Below are positions 22,913 to 31,206 of a DNA stretch of 64,000 nt, in pieces; position 1 is the stretch's first letter, and every line of letters begins with the position of its first letter. Under the pieces are notes generated by a model, which was not told where the DNA came from, ran no database searches, and was given only the letters and a program-made list of their open reading frames with translations. This DNA comes from Geodermatophilus sabuli. GTDB lineage: Bacteria > Actinomycetota > Actinomycetes > Mycobacteriales > Geodermatophilaceae. The DNA lies in NCBI RefSeq assembly GCF_900215145.1, contig NZ_OBDO01000001.1, positions 682,001-746,000 of the forward strand, given 5' to 3'. The position numbers were made by a program, and so were the translations under genes.

Positions 22913-23704
22913 GTGAGACGCCGACTGCTCGCCGCCCTCGCGGCGCTCGTCCTCGCCGTCGCCGGCACCGTGGTCCTCCTGGCCTACGTGCGCGGCGCCG
23001 ACGCCCGCGCGCTGGCCGGGGTGCGCACCGTGGAGGTGCTCGTGGTCGACCAGGTGGTCCCCGAGGGGACGCCGGGCGACCAGCTCGCCGAGCTGGTGCG
23101 GAGCGAGCAGCTGCCGGCGAGGGCCGCCGTCGACGGGGCCGTCACCGATCTCGCCGCCCTCGCCGGGCAGGTGGCCACCGTCGACCTGCAGCCCGGCGAG
23201 CAGCTGCTGGCCAGCCGGTTCGCCGCGCCGGAGGACCTCTCCCTCCCCGGGACGGTCCCGCCGCCCGAGGGGACGTCCGAGGTCGCCGTCCTGCTCGAGC
23301 CGCAGCGCGCCATCGGTGGCCGGATCACGGCCGGGGACGAGATCGGGGTCTACATCTCGATGGACCTGGAGGACGACGCCGGCAAGAAGATCGGCGTCAC
23401 TCACGCGACCCTGCACGGGGTCCTCGTCACCCAGGTGCAGGGCGCCCCGGCACCAGCAGCGACCGAGGAGGGGACCGAGACGGCCTCCTCGGGCGGCGCG
23501 GCCCCATCGGGGAACCTCATGGTCACGGTCGCGGTGCCGGCCAGGGACGCCGAGCTCGTCGTGTTCGGGATGGAGCACGGCACCGTGTGGCTCTCCCTCG
23601 AGCCAGAGGGCGCCGACCCCGACGGAACCAAGATCGTCAATCAGGGCAACGTCTACGGCGACTCGCTCGCCGGCCTGGGCACCGTCTACGGGGGGTCGAA
23701 GTGA
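22913..23704 (+). CDS. cpaB: CpaB/RcpC-like pilus assembly protein
   Basis: A 263-residue protein with an N-terminal signal-anchor (RRRLLAALAALVLAVAGTVVLLAYV) and an SAF-type region: EVLVVDQVVPEGTPGDQL, then LQPGEQLLASRFA. A RcpC-type second domain follows (VAVLLEPQRAIGGRITAGDEIGVY, then LVTVAVPARDAELVVFG-like sequence). In Gram-negatives CpaB works with the outer-membrane secretin; here no secretin exists, so it probably acts in the cell wall. GTG at 22913; its stop overlaps the next start (GTGA, 23701-23704). Confidence 0.88.
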   Translation: MRRRLLAALAALVLAVAGTVVLLAYVRGADARALAGVRTVEVLVVDQVVPEGTPGDQLAELVRSEQLPARAAVDGAVTDLAALAGQVATVDLQPGEQLLASRFAAPEDLSLPGTVPPPEGTSEVAVLLEPQRAIGGRITAGDEIGVYISMDLEDDAGKKIGVTHATLHGVLVTQVQGAPAPAATEEGTETASSGGAAPSGNLMVTVAVPARDAELVVFGMEHGTVWLSLEPEGADPDGTKIVNQGNVYGDSLAGLGTVYGGSK

Positions 23705-24891
23705 GTCGAGTGGTCCTGGCCGCGGCCGACGACGACCTGGGTCAGCGCGTGCACGTCGCGGCCGACGGTGACGTCCAGGTGCTGCCGCCCGGCCGTCTGC
23801 CCGGCGACCCGGCGCGCCTGTTCGAGCAGCTCCTCGACGGCGAGCTGCCCGACGTGCTCCTCATCGGCCCCCTGGCGCCACCGCAGGAGGTGCTCCCCCT
23901 CGCCCAGCGGCTCGACGTCCAGTGCCCGGGCATCAGCGTCGTCCTGCTGGCCGAGCCCTCGCCGGAGATGCTGCAGGCGGCCATGCGGGCCGGGATCCGG
24001 GATCTGCTCGCACCCGGGGCGGACGTCGAGGAGATCCGTGCCGCTGTGGAGCGTGCCGGGTCGGCCGCTGCCGGCCGGCGACGGGTGCTGCGGCCGATGG
24101 AGGAGACCGCGCGCTACACGGGGCGGGTCATCACCATCGCCTCGCCGAAGGGCGGGGTCGGAAAGACCACCATCGCGTCCAATCTCGCCCTCGGCCTCAC
24201 CACCGCAGCACCCCAGTCGACGGTGCTGGTCGACCTCGACGTGCAGTTCGGCGACGTCGCCTCGGCGCTCGGGCTGGTGCCCGAGTACACGCTGCCCGAC
24301 GCCGTCCAGGGTCCGGCCAGCGAGGACACGATGGTCCTCAAGACCTTCCTCACCCAGCACCCCAGCGGCCTCTACGCCGTGTGCGGGGCCGAGTCGCCGG
24401 CCGCCGGCGACACCGTCACCGGCGCCGACGTCACCCGGCTGCTCACCGCGCTGGCGCGGGAGTTCCGCTACGTCGTCGTCGACACCGCGCCGGGCCTGTC
24501 GGAGCAGACCCTCGCCGCGCTCGACCGTGCGACCGACGTCGTGATGCTCAGCAGCATGGACGTCCCCGGTGTCCGCGGGCTGCGCAAGGAGCTCGACGTG
24601 CTGCGGGAGCTGTGCATGATCCCGGCAGGCCGGCACGTGGTCATGAACCTCGCCGACCCCAAGGGCGGACTGTCCGTCCGCGACGTCGAGACGGCGATCG
24701 GCACGGGGGTGGACGTCGTCATCCCGCGCTCGGCCGCCGTGCCGGCGTCGACCAACCAGGGCGTGCCCATCCTCGCCAGCGGGCGCAAGGACCCGGCCGT
24801 CAAGGAGCTGCGCCGGCTCGTCGCCCGCTTCGCCGCCACCCCGCTGATGAAGCCCGGCCGCTACCGGGCCAAGCACCGGGCGGCCTCGTGA
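23701..24891 (+). CDS. cpaE: CpaE/TadZ-like MinD-family ATPase
   Basis: A 396-residue pilus-localising ATPase. Residues 1-125 resemble an atypical receiver domain (DVLLIGPLAPPQEVLPL, ISVVLLAEPSPEML). Residues 140-380 are a MinD/ParA-type ATPase with deviant Walker A KGGVGKTT (150-157), LVDLDVQFGD and VVVDTAPGLSEQT (Walker B region). It is known to place the Tad machine at cell sites. Coupled by GTGA overlaps to cpaB upstream and cpaF downstream (24888-24891). Confidence 0.93.
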   Translation: MSRVVLAAADDDLGQRVHVAADGDVQVLPPGRLPGDPARLFEQLLDGELPDVLLIGPLAPPQEVLPLAQRLDVQCPGISVVLLAEPSPEMLQAAMRAGIRDLLAPGADVEEIRAAVERAGSAAAGRRRVLRPMEETARYTGRVITIASPKGGVGKTTIASNLALGLTTAAPQSTVLVDLDVQFGDVASALGLVPEYTLPDAVQGPASEDTMVLKTFLTQHPSGLYAVCGAESPAAGDTVTGADVTRLLTALAREFRYVVVDTAPGLSEQTLAALDRATDVVMLSSMDVPGVRGLRKELDVLRELCMIPAGRHVVMNLADPKGGLSVRDVETAIGTGVDVVIPRSAAVPASTNQGVPILASGRKDPAVKELRRLVARFAATPLMKPGRYRAKHRAAS

Positions 24892-26300
24892 ACCTCGCGT
24901 CCCGACTGGCCGCCGCCCAGGGCCGGCACGCCGCCCCGGAGGCCGTGGCGGTGGAGAGCGCCCCGGCACCCGTTCCTGCTCCTCGTGCCGGGACCCCGGC
25001 CGCACCCCCGACCGACGCCCTCAGCAAGCTCAAGGACCGCGTGGCCAAGGCGCTGTTCGAGCGCATGGGCAACCGGATGAACGACCCGACGCTGTCGGAG
25101 GACCAGCTGCGCACCATCGTGCTCGGCGAGCTCGACGAGGTCGTCGAGGAGGAGCGGGTCCCGCTCAGCGCCGAGGAGCGGCAGCGGCTCACCGCCGAGC
25201 TGGCCGACGACGTCCTCGGCTTCGGCCCGCTGCAGCGGCTGCTCGACGACCCGACGGTCACCGAGATCATGTGCAACGGACCGGAGATGGTCTACGTCGA
25301 GCAGGGCGGCAAGCTGGTGCGCACCGGCTCCCGGTTCACCTCCGAGGAGCACCTGCGCCGGGTCATCGACCGGATCGTCTCCCGGGTGGGACGGCGCATC
25401 GACGAGTCCTCCCCACTGGTCGACGCCCGGCTGGCCGACGGGTCCCGGGTGAATGCGATCATCCCGCCGCTGGCCTTCAGCGGATCGACGCTGACCATCC
25501 GCAAGTTCGCCAAGGACCCCTTCGGCGTCGACGACCTGATCGGCTTCGGCACCCTCTCCCCGGAGATGGCCGAGCTGCTGCACGCCTGCGTCGAGGCGCG
25601 GCTGAACATCATCGTCTCCGGGGGCACCGGCACCGGGAAGACGACGCTGCTCAACGTGCTGTCCTCGTTCATCCCCGAAGGCGAGCGCATCGTCACCATC
25701 GAGGACGCCGTGGAGCTGCAACTGCAGCAGGACCACGTGGTGCGGCTGGAGTCGCGGCCGCCCAACATCGAGGGCCGGGGCGCGATCACGATCCGCGACC
25801 TGGTGCGCAACTCGCTGCGGATGCGGCCCGACCGCATCGTGGTGGGGGAGTGCCGCGGCGGGGAGAGTCTGGACATGCTCCAGGCGATGAACACCGGTCA
25901 CGACGGCTCGCTGTCGACGGTGCACGCCAACTCGCCGCGGGACGCCGTCGCCCGGCTGGAGACGCTCGTGCTCATGGCCGGGATGGACCTGCCGCTGCGC
26001 GCCATCCGGGAGCAGATCGCCTCCGCCGTCGACGTCGTGGTGCAGCTGACCCGGCTGCGCGACGGCACCCGGCGGGTCACCCACGTGACCGAGGTACAGG
26101 GCATGGAGGGCGAGACGGTCACGCTGCAGGACGCGTTCGTCTTCGACTACTCCGCCGGCGTCGACGCCTCCGGCCGGTTCCTCGGCAAGCCGGTGCCGAC
26201 GGGCGTGCGCCCGCGGTTCACCGACCGCTTCGACGAGCTCGGGATCACCGTCTCGTCGCGGGTCTTCGGCACCGTGGCGCCCCGGCGGGGGTGGGCCTGA
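24888..26300 (+). CDS. cpaF: CpaF/TadA pilus assembly ATPase
   Basis: A 470-residue secretion ATPase of the type II/IV family that powers Tad pilus extension. Residues 1-45 are a disordered Ala/Pro leader. The N-terminal domain has LGFGPLQRLLDDPTVTEIMCNG and the ATPase has Walker A GGTGTGKTT (245-253), the Asp box (IVTIEDAVELQL), Walker B MRPDRIVVGECRGGE and the His box GHDGSLSTVHANS. All catalytic motifs are complete. It is coupled to cpaE, and its TGA shares a base with the tadB ATG. Confidence 0.96.
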   Translation: MNLASRLAAAQGRHAAPEAVAVESAPAPVPAPRAGTPAAPPTDALSKLKDRVAKALFERMGNRMNDPTLSEDQLRTIVLGELDEVVEEERVPLSAEERQRLTAELADDVLGFGPLQRLLDDPTVTEIMCNGPEMVYVEQGGKLVRTGSRFTSEEHLRRVIDRIVSRVGRRIDESSPLVDARLADGSRVNAIIPPLAFSGSTLTIRKFAKDPFGVDDLIGFGTLSPEMAELLHACVEARLNIIVSGGTGTGKTTLLNVLSSFIPEGERIVTIEDAVELQLQQDHVVRLESRPPNIEGRGAITIRDLVRNSLRMRPDRIVVGECRGGESLDMLQAMNTGHDGSLSTVHANSPRDAVARLETLVLMAGMDLPLRAIREQIASAVDVVVQLTRLRDGTRRVTHVTEVQGMEGETVTLQDAFVFDYSAGVDASGRFLGKPVPTGVRPRFTDRFDELGITVSSRVFGTVAPRRGWA

Positions 26301-27241
26301 TGTCGCCGGCGCTGCTGCTGCTCGGCCTGGTTGCGCTGACCGGGGCGCTGCTGCTGGTCGCGCTGGTCGTCCTTCCCGCCGGGCAGCGCCGGGTTCCGCT
26401 GAGCCGGCTGGACCCCTCGGTCGCAGCGCCGTCCTCCGCGCTGGCCGGCGCCTCGGCCGCCGCCGGCGCGGCCGTCGAGCGGGTGCTGGTCAAGCGCGGC
26501 CGGGTGGCCGCCGGGGCGGCGGCGCTCGAGCGCGCGGGCATGACGATCGCCCTGCCGGACCTCGTGCTGGGAGTCGGCCTGGCCACCGTCGCCCTCGGCG
26601 CGCTCGGCTTCCTCGTCGACGGCGTGCTCGCGGGTCTCGTCCTGGCGGTCCTGCCCGCGGGAGGCACCAGGCTGTTGCTCGCCGTGCGCGCGGCCCGGCG
26701 CCGGGCGGCCTTCGCCGACCAGCTCGACGACTCGCTGCAGCTCATGGCCAGCAGCCTGCGAGCCGGCCACAGCCTGCTGCGCGCGGTGGACTCGGTCGCC
26801 ACCGAGGCGGCCGCGCCCACGTCGGGGGAGTTCGCCCGCATCGTCAACGAGACGCGGGTCGGCCGGGACCTCGGCGACGCCCTCGACGAGGTGGCGGAGC
26901 GGATGGGGAGCGACGACTTCCGCTGGACGGCCCAGGCCATCGCGATCCACCGCGAGGTCGGCGGCAACCTGGCCGAGGTCCTCGACACCGTCGGGCACAC
27001 CATCCGTGAGCGCAACGCGATCCGCCGGCAGGTCAAGGCGCTGTCGGCCGAGGGCAAGCTGTCCGCGGTGGTGCTCATGGCGCTGCCCTTCGGGGTCCTC
27101 GGGTTCATCTCGATGACCAACCCCGGGTACCTCGCCGCGTTCACCGAGAGCCTCTCGGGCTACCTCATGCTCGGCGTCGCGGCGGTCCTGCTGGTCGTCG
27201 GCGGGCTGTGGCTCACGAAGACGGTCCGGATCAGGTTCTGA
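26300..27241 (+). CDS. tadB: TadB inner-membrane platform protein
   Basis: A 313-residue T2SF-domain protein. It has hydrophobic N-terminal helices (LLLLGLVALTGALLLVALVVL and the pair at 90-125), then the cytoplasmic GspF-like domain FADQLDDSLQLMASSLRAGHSLLRAVD with GGNLAEVLDTVGHTIRER, and two C-terminal helices. It is expected to couple CpaF motion to pilin insertion, together with TadC. The start ATG overlaps the cpaF stop by one base; its own stop overlaps tadC by one base. Confidence 0.93.
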   Translation: MSPALLLLGLVALTGALLLVALVVLPAGQRRVPLSRLDPSVAAPSSALAGASAAAGAAVERVLVKRGRVAAGAAALERAGMTIALPDLVLGVGLATVALGALGFLVDGVLAGLVLAVLPAGGTRLLLAVRAARRRAAFADQLDDSLQLMASSLRAGHSLLRAVDSVATEAAAPTSGEFARIVNETRVGRDLGDALDEVAERMGSDDFRWTAQAIAIHREVGGNLAEVLDTVGHTIRERNAIRRQVKALSAEGKLSAVVLMALPFGVLGFISMTNPGYLAAFTESLSGYLMLGVAAVLLVVGGLWLTKTVRIRF

Positions 27242-28137
27242 TGACACCCGCTCCCGTGCTCGCCGGTGCCGTGGCCGTCGCCCTCGCCGTCCCGCTGCTC
27301 GGCTGGGCGCTGTTCGCCCGCCCGCAGGACGCCGCCGCCCGGACGCGGGCCAACCTGGCCCGCGGGCTCGCCGTCGCCGGTGCCGGCGGGCCCGCGGCCG
27401 TCCGTTCCCGTCCGCGGCTCCTGGCCCGACTGGCGCGGGCGCTGACCCCGATGGGCACGGTCGCCCGGCTGAACCGGCTGGCCGGGGCCGCCGGCCGGCC
27501 GGCGGACTGGCCGGTGCCCCGGCTGGTGGCCGCCAAGCTGGTGCTCGCGGCGGTGTCGGCGGTCCTCGGGTCGCTGGTGGTCGCCGCCCGGCCCGGGGCC
27601 CTCACCGTGCTCATGGCCGTCGTCCTCACCGGCGTCGCCTACGTCGTGCCCGAGCTCCTGCTGTACAGCCGGGGACAGGAGCGGCAGAAGGCGATCGCCC
27701 TCGAGCTGGCCGACACCCTCGACCAGATGACCATCGCGGTGGAGGCGGGCCTGGGTTTCGAGTCGGCGATGGCGCGGGCCGGGCGCAACGGCCGTGGTCC
27801 GCTCGCGCAGGAGCTGGTCCGGACGCTGCAGGACATCGCCGTCGGTCAGCCCCGCCGGGAGGCCTACCTGGCCCTGGCCGAGCGGACGTCGGTGCCCGAC
27901 CTGCGCCGCTTCATCCGGGCGGTCGTCCAGGCCGACGCCTTCGGCGTCTCGATCGCCGACGTGCTGCGCACGCAGGCGCAGGAGATGCGGCTCAAGCGGC
28001 GGCAGCGGGCCGAGGAGAAGGCCATGCAGATCCCGGTGAAGGTGATCTTCCCGCTGATCCTGTGCATCCTGCCGACGCTGTTCATCGTCCTGCTCGGCCC
28101 CGCGGCGATGGACATCGTGGGCGCCTTCAGCGGCTGA
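27241..28137 (+). CDS. tadC: TadC inner-membrane platform protein
   Basis: A 298-residue partner of TadB with the same GspF-like fold: LELADTLDQMTIAVEAGLGFESAMARAG, then RRFIRAVVQADAFGVSIADVLRTQAQ, KAMQIPVKVIFPLILCILPTLFIVLLGP. Membrane helices lie at both ends and in the middle (LVLAAVSAVLGSLVV, VLMAVVLTGVAYVVPELLL). It ends the Tad operon; the next gene is on the other strand 48 bp later. No regulator of the cluster is visible. Confidence 0.93.
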   Translation: MTPAPVLAGAVAVALAVPLLGWALFARPQDAAARTRANLARGLAVAGAGGPAAVRSRPRLLARLARALTPMGTVARLNRLAGAAGRPADWPVPRLVAAKLVLAAVSAVLGSLVVAARPGALTVLMAVVLTGVAYVVPELLLYSRGQERQKAIALELADTLDQMTIAVEAGLGFESAMARAGRNGRGPLAQELVRTLQDIAVGQPRREAYLALAERTSVPDLRRFIRAVVQADAFGVSIADVLRTQAQEMRLKRRQRAEEKAMQIPVKVIFPLILCILPTLFIVLLGPAAMDIVGAFSG

Positions 28138-28185
28138 CCGGGGTGCGTGAGCACAGCCGTACTGCGCTCCCGCACCCCCGGCGGC

Positions 28186-28530
28186 TCAGCCGGTGGAACG
28201 CGGCTGCGCTGGGTTGGTCGGGTCGCCCTGGGACGGCGGGTTCATCGCCGGCCCGGTCGTGGCCTCGGAGACCTTGGACCCGGTCGAGGCGTGGACCGGG
28301 TCGTCGGCGGCCGCGGCGGCGGGGTCGCCACCGGACGGCTGGGCGCCCTCGCGCAGGGAGCTGAGCCGGTTCTCCATGATCGTCACCACCTGCAGCCGGT
28401 TGGCGTGGGCGCGCTCGTACTCCAGCAGCGTCTCCAGGCCCGCAGCGTCCAGCGTGCGGATCCGCGAGGTGAGGCCGTCGACCGGCAGGTGGTCGTAGTC
28501 GGGCAACGGCAGCTGGTCGTGTTCGGTCAT
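28186..28530 (-). CDS. conserved small actinobacterial protein (DUF8129-like)
   Basis: A 114-residue protein. The conserved part is residues 1-62: LPLPDYDHLPVDGLTSRIRTL, then LETLLEYERAHANRLQVVTIMENRL, a helical domain found in many actinobacterial proteins including some lipid-droplet-associated ones (recalled as DUF8129, not checked). The remaining tail is Pro/Ser/Gly-rich and disordered. It is convergent with tadC and divergent from the baeRF gene. Function unknown. Confidence 0.75.
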   Translation of the reverse strand: MTEHDQLPLPDYDHLPVDGLTSRIRTLDAAGLETLLEYERAHANRLQVVTIMENRLSSLREGAQPSGGDPAAAAADDPVHASTGSKVSEATTGPAMNPPSQGDPTNPAQPRSTG

Positions 28531-28669
28531 GGCAGCCGCCTACCCGTGCCCCGCGGATCCGACACCGCGTGTGAGGGGACGGCCGGTGGGTAGGCGGCGG
28601 AGGCGGGAGCGCCCGGCCAGGGCCCCGCTGTTCCTCTGCCGCCAGCGATCGAGGAGTGGTTCCCACCCC

Positions 28670-29800
28670 ATGGACGTGTCCTTCCTGGAGCCGGTCTTCA
28701 GCGCCTCCGGGCCCTACGCCACGGTGTGCGCCGACGTCACGCACACCACCGAGAGCGCCGACACCGAGGTCGAGCTGCGGGTCCGCGCCATCGCCGAGAA
28801 GCTCACCGAGCAGGGCGCGCCGGAGGCGGTCGTCGAGGCGGTCCGCAGCCGGCTGCTCGAGGCCAACGCCGGCGGGGACGTCGCCACGCTGCGGGGCCGG
28901 GCCCTGGTGGTCGCGGCCGACGGCGCCGTGGTCCTGGACCAGCCGCTGATCGACACGCCGCGGCAGGAGGTGGCCGAGTGGTCGCCGTCGCCGGACCTGT
29001 TGCCGGTGCTGCGCCAGCTGCCCGGCCGCGTGCCGCACGTCGTCGTCCTCACCGACCGGGTCGGGGCCGACATCACCTACGTGGGGATGCCCGGGCAGGA
29101 GGGCGAGGAGCAGCAGGTCGAGGGCGACAGCTTCCAGATCCGCAAGTTCCCGGGCGGCGGCTGGGCGCACCACCGCTACCAGCACAACGCCGAGAACAAG
29201 TGGGTCCACAACGCCGACGAGGTGGCCTCGCACATCACCTCGATGGTGCGCCGGCTGTCCCCGCGCTTCGTCCTCGTGGCCGGCGACGTCCGCGCCCGGC
29301 AGATCCTCACCGACCGCGCCAGTGACCTGTGGCGGGACCTCGTCGTCTCCATGGACGAGGGCGGGCGCGCCGCCGGCGCCGACCGCGAGCCGGTCGACCG
29401 GCGGGTCGCGGAACTGGTCGCGGAGCACGAGGGGCACGAGGAGCGCGACGCCGTCGAGAAGATCGCGTCGGCCGGCGCACACGGCCTGGCCGTCACCGGC
29501 ACCCCGGCGGTCGTCGAGGCGCTGCGCAAGGGCCAGATCGAGACGCTGGTGCTCGCCGGCCAGCCCGACGAGGGCACGCTGCTGGTCGGCAACTCCCCGC
29601 TCGAGCTCGGCGTCGACCAGCACGACATGGACGCACTCGGCACCCATGGCACCGTCGTCCCGGCCGACCGCGCCCTGCTGGCCGCGACCGTCGCCAGCAG
29701 CGCCGGCGTCGTCGTCGTCCCGCGGGCGGCGATGCCGGACGACGTCCCGGTGGCCGCGATCCTCCGTTACACCGACGAGTCCACGCCGTCGGCGCAGTGA
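28670..29800 (+). CDS. baeRF family 2 protein (Rv2629-like)
   Basis: A 376-residue protein related to mycobacterial Rv2629 and the bacterial archaeo-eukaryotic release factor (baeRF/Vms1-like) families. It has the N-terminal helical region (LEPVFSASGPYATVCADVT), VPHVVVLTDRVGADITYVG, then VLVAGDVRARQILTDRA-like and VVPADRALLAATVASSAGVVVVP, where an eRF1-domain-2-like fold and an L7Ae-like C-terminal lobe are expected. A GGAGTGG site precedes the ATG at 28670. Family knowledge suggests ribosome rescue or stress-time peptidyl-tRNA handling. Rv2629 is hypoxia-induced (recalled). It heads a run of five stress-type genes. Confidence 0.83.
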   Translation: MDVSFLEPVFSASGPYATVCADVTHTTESADTEVELRVRAIAEKLTEQGAPEAVVEAVRSRLLEANAGGDVATLRGRALVVAADGAVVLDQPLIDTPRQEVAEWSPSPDLLPVLRQLPGRVPHVVVLTDRVGADITYVGMPGQEGEEQQVEGDSFQIRKFPGGGWAHHRYQHNAENKWVHNADEVASHITSMVRRLSPRFVLVAGDVRARQILTDRASDLWRDLVVSMDEGGRAAGADREPVDRRVAELVAEHEGHEERDAVEKIASAGAHGLAVTGTPAVVEALRKGQIETLVLAGQPDEGTLLVGNSPLELGVDQHDMDALGTHGTVVPADRALLAATVASSAGVVVVPRAAMPDDVPVAAILRYTDESTPSAQ

Positions 29801-29828
29801 CCCCCGGCCCGACGACGAAGGAGTCCCC

Positions 29829-30086
29829 GTGACCGATCCGCACACCCCGGCCACCTCACCCGGCACCTCCGAGGCCGACGTCGAACACCGCGCGGCGATC
29901 GCCGAGGCGCTCGGCAAGGAGGTGTGGCCGGCCGACCGCGACACCCTGGTGTCGAAGGCACAGGAGGGTAACGCCCCCGACCGGGTGGTCGCCGACCTGC
30001 GGCGGCTGCCCTCCGGTCAGCAGTTCGCCAACGTGCAGGAGGTCGCCCGCGCGCTGGGCATCGGCACCGAGCAGGAGCGCTTCTGA
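29829..30086 (+). CDS. DUF2795 protein
   Basis: An 85-residue protein of the DUF2795 family: AIAEALGKEVWPADRDTLVSKA, then APDRVVADLRRLPSGQQFANVQEVARALG. These small helical proteins are common in actinobacteria and resemble a repeated half of a winged or three-helix domain; no function is established. Start is the GTG at 29829 with a clear AAGGAG ribosome-binding site. It follows the baeRF gene by 28 bp and precedes the next gene by 1 bp, so one operon is likely. Confidence 0.85.
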   Translation: MTDPHTPATSPGTSEADVEHRAAIAEALGKEVWPADRDTLVSKAQEGNAPDRVVADLRRLPSGQQFANVQEVARALGIGTEQERF

Positions 30087-30087
30087 G

Positions 30088-30318
30088 ATGACCACGCAGA
30101 AGGAGCCCAGCCCCGAGGCGCTGGGCAACGTCACCGAGGACAACGTCCGCACCCGGTCGCAGCTGCTGCCCGAGGAGGAGGAGCTCCAGGGCAGCGGCAT
30201 GGAGGAGGTCGCCGCCGAGGTGATCCTCGCGGAGTCCGAGGAGCGGACGGTGCACGCCGACCCCGACGACGCGCAGGGCGCGCACCGGCAGTCGGCAGAG
30301 ACCGCGGACCTGCCCTGA
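30088..30318 (+). CDS. small acidic hypothetical protein
   Basis: A 76-residue, strongly acidic, probably disordered protein (LLPEEEELQGSGMEEVAAEV, then SEERTVHADPDDAQGA). It starts one base after the DUF2795 stop, and its stop (TGA at 30316-30318) overlaps the likely CTG start of the thioesterase. No domain is recognised; composition suggests a stress-type or binding-partner protein. Confidence 0.7.
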   Translation: MTTQKEPSPEALGNVTEDNVRTRSQLLPEEEELQGSGMEEVAAEVILAESEERTVHADPDDAQGAHRQSAETADLP

Positions 30319-30704
30319 GCGTCCACGAGCACGAGGTCCAGCTGCGCTGGTCGGACCCCGACTCCCTCGGGCACGTCAACCACGCGCGGGCCCTCGCCCT
30401 CGTCGAGGACGCCCGGCTGGCGATGGCCGAGGGGGCGCCGGGGAACGGCGGCGTCATCCTCGCCCGGCTCGAGGTCGACTACCTGCGCCAGCTGTACTAC
30501 CGGGTGGGGGAGCGCCTGTGCGTGCGCAGCACGGTCACCCGGCTGGGCACGAAGTCCCTCACCGTGCGGCAGGAGCTGGTCCAGGACGGCGAGGTGGCGA
30601 TTCGCGCGGACGCCGTCATGGTGCTGTTCGACTTCGTCACCGACACCAGCCGGGCGATGACCGACGCCGAGCGCGCCCACTGGTCGCGGTTCGCCGCGAC
30701 CTGA
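30315..30704 (+). CDS. 4HBT hot-dog thioesterase, probable CTG start
   Basis: A 129-residue 4-hydroxybenzoyl-CoA thioesterase-type protein: VQLRWSDPDSLGHVNHARAL (the Asp and His-Val-Asn of the active-site region), then LEVDYLRQLYYRVGERL and VRQELVQDGEVAIRADAVMVLFD. The catalytic segment lies upstream of the first ATG/GTG in frame (30423), so the gene must start earlier. No ATG, GTG or TTG exists in frame back into the preceding gene; the best candidate is a CTG at 30315 forming a CTGA overlap with its stop. Likely hydrolyses an acyl-CoA; the substrate is unknown. Confidence 0.78.
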   Translation: MSVHEHEVQLRWSDPDSLGHVNHARALALVEDARLAMAEGAPGNGGVILARLEVDYLRQLYYRVGERLCVRSTVTRLGTKSLTVRQELVQDGEVAIRADAVMVLFDFVTDTSRAMTDAERAHWSRFAAT

Positions 30705-30761
30705 TCGTGTTCCGATTTGTCGTGATGTGATCTTGGCGCGGGACCGGGGTAGGGCAGCCTC

Positions 30762-31196
30762 ATGCCGAAGACGACGAAGAAGGGCACGGCCAAGCAGGAC
30801 GAGCTGCCCAGCACGCTGCAGCGGTCGCCGAAGAAGGCGCAGCGGACCTTCGCCAAGGCCTACGACTCGGCCATGGACTCCTACGACGACGAGCAGCGGG
30901 CCAACCAGACGGCCTGGGCCGCGGTGAAGCACAGTTTCGAGAAGGTCGGCGACCGCTGGGCGGCCAAGGAGGGCGGCAGGAAGGGCCCGTCGGACGCGCA
31001 GGCCGCCGGTGGCCGGGACACCCACCGGGAGACCAAGGGCGGCGTCGACGCCAACGCCTCCAAGGGCCACCTCATGGAGCTGGCGAAGAAGCTCGGCGTC
31101 TCCGGCCGCTCGACGATGAAGAAGAAGCAGCTCGTCGACGCCATCCAGAAGGCCAACGGCAAGAAGACCGCGCAGGCGCGCAAGAAGGAGAAGTGA
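30762..31196 (+). CDS. ChaB family protein with Rho-N/SAP-like C-terminus
   Basis: A 144-residue basic protein. Residues 12-70 match the ChaB domain (DELPSTLQRSPKKAQRTFAKAYD, then AWAAVKHSFEKVGDRW). Residues 105-130 form a Rho-terminator N-like/SAP helix-extended-helix (GHLMELAKKLGVSGRSTMKKKQLVDAI), usually nucleic-acid binding. The Lys-rich tail KKTAQARKKEK supports DNA or RNA contact. ChaB was named as a cation-transport regulator in E. coli, but this architecture is common in actinobacterial stress genes. ATG at 30762. Confidence 0.85.
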   Translation: MPKTTKKGTAKQDELPSTLQRSPKKAQRTFAKAYDSAMDSYDDEQRANQTAWAAVKHSFEKVGDRWAAKEGGRKGPSDAQAAGGRDTHRETKGGVDANASKGHLMELAKKLGVSGRSTMKKKQLVDAIQKANGKKTAQARKKEK

Positions 31197-31206
31197 CGGC
31201 CCTCGG

